From: Poronia punctata
Taxonomy: Eukaryota > Ascomycota > Sordariomycetes > Xylariales > Xylariaceae
NCBI GenBank assembly: GCA_022579005.1
Contig: MU401475.1
Span: 239,726 to 303,725, forward strand
Direction of reading: 5' to 3'
Length of the DNA stretch: 64,000 nucleotides
Both the position numbers and the translations under genes were made by a program. Below are positions 60,600 through 64,000 of this stretch, one piece after another. Each line of letters starts with the position of its first letter. Positions within the stretch are counted from its first letter, which is position 1. The notes under the pieces were generated by a model. The model did no database searches. It saw only the letters and a list, made by a program, of their open reading frames with translations, and had not been told where the DNA came from.

Positions 60600-61530
60600 A
60601 ATATAGTTAACGCTTTTATTAACGCATTGCTTTAAAAACTAATTTATATAAAAATACTTTATAGTTATAAAAAAAAAAAATATATTTTATGCTTTTTAAA
60701 AGCTTTTTATAAATTATAAAAATTATTACTACTATAGCAAAAAAAGCTTACTTTAACGCTTTTAAAGCTTAAATTTAAGCTAGTACCTTATAAACCTTGC
60801 GTTTTTATTAAAAATAAAATATTACTATTTATATATATTAACAACTTTATGCTTGCTTACTAAAAAGCCTGCAAAACAAAAGCTTTTATAGCTATTAAAA
60901 GTTTAAAAAATAAATATTAACTAATTAAAAGTTATAAATTAAAGTAGTTTTTAAGTATAAAAATTATTTAAAACTATAAACAAAGTTTAATCTAGCTATT
61001 TTAAGCTATATATATTAAGAAAATATATAAGTTAAGTAACTTTTTTAATAAAATGCTATTAACTTTTATAAGATCTATTAAGCTACTTTTATATAAAAGG
61101 ACTGCTACTTATTAAAAAGTTTATTATTATTAACACAAAATTAAATTAATTATATATGCTATAGTTATTACTAAACTAAATATAGCTTTTATTACTTTAT
61201 AACTTTTATACTTTAATAACAACTTTTTATTTGCTTACTATGCTGCTGCTAACTAAGTTTTAAACTATTTTTAAGCAAATTAATGCTTTGCTTTATAGTT
61301 TAAAAATAAAAATAAGCTTAAAGTAGCTAGCAATTTATTATTTGCAAATAATACTATTAACTAAAAAAGCTTATAAGCATATGCAATGCTTTTTTTTAGT
61401 AGTTTTATTAAATAAAAAGTAAATAAATAAAATACTATTATTACTTTTACTACTAAAGCAAAACTTTTTATGTTAGCTTAAGCTATAAAAAAAGCTATGT
61501 TTATTAGCTAACTTATTAAAAAGCTTAGTA
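60600..61530 (+). pseudogene. copia reverse transcriptase / RNase H remnant
   Basis: The plus-strand frame starting at 60,606 gives VNAFINALL and, 225 bp on without frame change, IYINNF at the position of the active-site aspartates. Further right, the SSFIK and TTKAKL segments correspond to the RNase H end of copia polyproteins. Frequent TAA stops stand where Trp or Gln codons are expected, as C-to-T and G-to-A mutation would give. Confidence 0.78.
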
Positions 61531-61970
61531 TTAATTTAAAATAAGAGCATATTATTATTTAGTATAATAACTAGCAAACTATTAGTTTAATAAATAAAAA
61601 TATTATAACTTTTAAAACAAAATTAAAGCATGTTAACATATATAATTATTAGCTATATTAAAAAGTAATTAATAAAACGCTTTAAGTAGTTTATATACTA
61701 ATAAATTTAATAATAGCTAATAGTTTTATAAAGTTTTTAGCACAAAATAAGTAGGCAAGCTTTTTAAAGCAAATTAATTTAGTTAACGTTAAAGCTATTT
61801 AAATTAAAATTAACTAGCTTATTACTATAAAAGTATAAAAAAACTAAGAAAAAAAATTAAAATAATTTAAACATTTATAACTATTATTATAAAAGCTACA
61901 ATATTATAAATTAAAAGTATTATTTATAGCTTTAAAATAAACTAATATGTTAGCCTATTTTAAAAGGGTA

Positions 61971-62193
61971 TATTAAAACTAATAAGTTATAAAATAATAA
62001 GAATTAATATAATGCCTATACAGTAAAAGTTATATAGCTATAATAAAGACTACTATAAAAAAAAAAGTCCTTTTATAAGAGATCCTTTTTTACCTATTTA
62101 GTATAGGAAAATTTTATAGTAAAAAAAAGATTTCCCTCTTTATACATACATTAATTAATACATATAATTTAGCTAATTTGCTTAGTTCTAACA
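61971..62193 (+). repeat. 3' LTR of the copia element
   Basis: 223 bp, same length as the 5' LTR, ending TTCTAACA. It aligns without indels, and the differences are transitions. Confidence 0.88.
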
Positions 62194-62198
62194 CTTAT
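62194..62198. repeat. target-site duplication of copia element, right (CTTAT)
   Basis: Follows the LTR end directly and matches CTTAC on the left except for the last base. Confidence 0.75.
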
Positions 62199-62218
62199 AC
62201 CTATTTAAATATAGTCCT

Positions 62219-62345
62219 ATCTTTTAATTTACCCTTTAATCCACCTTTTAATTCACCCTTTAATCTACCCTTTAATTTACCTTTTAATCTACCTTTTAAG
62301 CTACTCTTTAATTTACCTTTTAATCTACCTTTTAATCTACCTACT
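62219..62345. repeat. 12-bp tandem repeat (TTTAATCTACCT type)
   Basis: About ten to eleven units of YTTTAATYTACC with C/T variation. It lies between the two arms of the older inverted-repeat element and is probably an internal repeat of that element. The frame runs through as a four-residue F-N-L-P repeat, which is not evidence of a protein. Confidence 0.9.
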
Positions 62346-62596
62346 TTGCAAAAAGGGATCAATTCTAACACTATTTATTTACATAGCTGCACACCTTTCT
62401 AATTTGGCCCTAGTGCCTGACTAGGCCCCCCTAAGTTACCCTTTACCTTTGCCTGCCCCTTTACTGCGCTGTAAAGCTGTTAGTTATAAAGGATTTAGCT
62501 ATAACAATAGGATTTTTAGTGTTATAAGCACTATAATTAGGCGGTAAAAAACGGCAGAATAAGCAAAGGTAAGTCTAGCTGCAGGCAGAAAAGTGG

Positions 62597-62789
62597 GTCT
62601 ATATTTAAAGGAGTATAGATTAGTAAGGATAGCATTAAAGAGATAAGTTCTGTGTACATTGCTAAGAAAGTAGGTTAGTAGGTCACACAATCCACTTCTT
62701 GTCTGCTAGCTAAGCAGAATAAAAGTAGGGTAGGTGCCTAGGAAAAGTACGCTAGATAGGTGCCCCTTTAACAACTCTCCAAATTTATA
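62597..62789 (-). repeat. right terminal inverted repeat of the TIR element
   Basis: The minus strand reads TATAAATTTGGAGAGTTGTT and so on, matching the split left arm through the shared TTTAAATATAG at the inner end. Confidence 0.75.
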
Positions 62790-62847
62790 ATAGCAAGCAA
62801 TAAAGCGTTTATCAATAGTTAGAGCGTTTTTAGCTATTAAGCGTTTT

Positions 62848-63013
62848 TGATAGTATCAGGTCTGCATGATGAAATGTGAAATGAATTTACTAACTATCAG
62901 GATGAGGCCGGATGGCCTTAGAGGGGTCTATATACTATAGAGACCCACTTAGGGCGATTATTGCAATACGGATTTATAGATCTGTTATTTATTTATAGGA
63001 CTAGGTCTTAATA
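62848..63013 (-). mobile_element. possible LTR of a minus-strand element running off the window
   Basis: On the minus strand an A/G-rich tract AAAAGGGGGGC (63,015-63,025) looks like a polypurine tract. It is followed by a 166-bp stretch from TATTAAGACC to ATACTATCA, whose ends could be a mutated TG and a CA. The stretch keeps more GC than its surroundings (GGATGAGGCCGGATGGCC). The second LTR would lie beyond 64,000, so this is inference from one end only. Confidence 0.4.
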
Positions 63014-64000
63014 GTTTGCCCCCCTTTTAAAGAAAAATTAAAAAACGTCCTGTTTTTTTAATACTATTAAGGTTTTAAACTTATTGCATTATACTTTTTA
63101 ACTCCGTTTCCCGTTGCTATTTAAAAATATAGTAGTAATTTTTTTTTAGCTAGCTTATTATCTAGTTTGTTATTTGTTGCTAAAATAGTTTATTTTAGTC
63201 CCTCTTTTTTATTTATTAGAGTGTTTTTTTTAACCTTAGCTACTTTAACTACTATTTTCTTATGTTTTACCTCTAAATTAGCAAGTGCTGTTTTTAGCAA
63301 TTAGCATCTTTTTGTTAGTTTATTAATAGCTTTTTTTTAAAAGAAAATGTTATTTATAGCTTTGTTGTTAACTTTTTATAAGATTTTAAATTGCTTTTAA
63401 AGTGTTTAAATATTTTTTTTTTTTAAAGTTGCCTTTAAAATAGTATTAATTATATCGGCTACGTATGCTTATATTAGCCTATTAATAAGTACTTTTCTTA
63501 GTTTATATTTAATCTTTATATTAATTATTTTTTTAATATGTTTGTTAAAGCAATAAAGTTGTATGTTATTTGTTATTTATTTATTTGCTTATATAGTTAC
63601 GTTCTATTTAAATAATAGTTTAATTTGCTTTAACTATTTTAGTACTTTTAGTAATTAATATGCTATAATAATATTATTAAACTTTTATTTTTTAGCTTTT
63701 AAGAAAATATTGTTTGCTATATGCCTTTTGTTGCCTATTTTAAGTTATATATTACTTATAGTAGTTAAAGTAAAGGTAACATGTTTAGGTAGTATAAGTA
63801 GTATAGGCAGCGTAGGCAGTTTAAGCAGCGTAGGTTGCATATGTTTAGGTAGTAGTATTGTTATTGTAAGCAATGCTTCTTTATACTTGTAATTGTATAT
63901 GTTTGCTTACTATTGCTAGCATTTTAAAATTGTTTATTTATTTAGGTTATATAAAAGCTAATTTAAACTAAATAATTTAATATTTATATTAATTATATTT
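63014..64000. other. AT-rich sequence, probably interior of the last LTR element
   Basis: Strongly AT-rich with no readable domain. A short GTAGTATAGGCAG-like repeat is present at 63,788-63,850 (open frame 63,710-63,892, Ser/Gly/Val repeats), which I do not regard as a gene. Confidence 0.4.

Larger units (their letters stand above)
56493..62193 (+). mobile_element. Ty1/copia retrotransposon, full length, RIP-inactivated
   Basis: 5,701 bp with 223-bp LTRs at 56,493-56,715 and 61,971-62,193; the terminal dinucleotides are TG and CA where not mutated (TGTTAGAA ... TTCTAACA). AAAAGGG just before the right LTR fits a polypurine tract, giving plus-strand orientation. Reverse transcriptase remnants are readable at about 60,600-60,860: VNAFINALL, and in the same frame IYINN where copia enzymes have the YVDD active site, each change explained by G-to-A. 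RNase H follows at about 61,400-61,530 with TTKAKL where TTEAEL is typical. Reverse transcriptase before RNase H and LTR is compatible with copia. Dozens of stops mean it is dead; gag, protease and integrase are not readable by eye. Confidence 0.88.
53514..62789. mobile_element. non-autonomous TIR element, interrupted by two LTR elements
   Basis: The left arm begins TATAAATTTAGAGAATTG (53,514-53,531), resumes at 56,336 after the small LTR element, continues to 56,492, and resumes again after the copia element at about 62,199-62,220. The right arm is 62,597-62,789, read on the minus strand. The arms match as inverted repeats of about 195 bp, sharing for example GGGGCACCTATCTAGCG and CTTTCTTAGCAATGTACACA; most differences are G/A or C/T. 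Both ends are flanked by TA, which could be a TA target duplication, but this is weak in such AT-rich DNA. Without the insertions the element is about 0.77 kb and has no coding capacity. Superfamily not determined. Confidence 0.75.
52530..64000. other. AT-rich, RIP-mutated transposon block
   Basis: From about 52,530 to the window end the sequence is mostly A and T, dominated by TTAAAA, AGCTTT and TATAA words, with no intact gene. Paired repeats inside it differ only by C/T and G/A transitions and without indels, which is the mark of repeat-induced point mutation. It contains a minisatellite and at least four mobile-element remnants listed separately. It could be an ordinary AT isochore or part of a centromeric or subtelomeric domain; the window does not decide. 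Confidence 0.88.

Noticed and set aside
62178..62402. 74-codon F-N-L-P repeat protein
   Set aside because: It begins inside the copia LTR and consists of a 12-bp DNA repeat; not a gene.

Overview
The window looks like nuclear DNA of a filamentous ascomycete (Pezizomycotina, most likely a Sordariomycete). This rests on single-copy fungal housekeeping genes carrying short introns of about 55-160 bp, long gene-free spacers, and an AT-rich right end whose transposon copies differ from each other only by C/T and G/A transitions, the signature of repeat-induced point mutation (RIP). I cannot name the species.

Layout. Positions 1-20,021 hold five genes: a P-loop kinase of the Tda10/glycerate-kinase type (+), an ECM11-domain meiotic protein (-), a five-exon MFS transporter (-), the SSU-processome WD40 protein UTP21 (-, with an assembly gap in its last intron) and the inositol-pyrophosphate synthase VIP1/Asp1 (+). 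From 20,022 to about 35,286 there is a 15-kb gene-poor stretch full of short CCTACC/GGTACC-type motifs, microsatellites and G-runs; the only gene I support there is a possible 54-residue Cys-rich protein at 32,440. Positions 35,287-48,787 hold a MOSC-domain protein (-), a family GH76 glycosidase (+) and tubulin-folding cofactor D (+), with 2-5 kb spacers. After 48,788 another motif-rich spacer leads to a sharp boundary near 52,530, after which base composition becomes strongly AT.

The AT-rich block (about 52,530-64,000) can be partly dissected by eye. A 30-bp minisatellite (about 52,990-53,475) is followed by a nested set of dead transposons: an older element with roughly 195-bp terminal inverted repeats (outer ends 53,514 and 62,789) was hit in its left arm by a small LTR element (53,532-56,330, 178-bp LTRs, 5-bp target duplication AATTG) and by a full-length Ty1/copia element (56,493-62,193, 223-bp LTRs, target duplication cttac/cttat). 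A further LTR-like element on the minus strand starts near 62,848 and runs off the window.

The genes are unrelated housekeeping or accessory functions (ribosome assembly, tubulin folding, inositol pyrophosphate signalling, meiosis, transport, wall-glycan hydrolysis) and do not form a cluster or pathway. Exon boundaries were set by hand from GT/AG sites, frame continuity and family similarity remembered from knowledge; no search was run.
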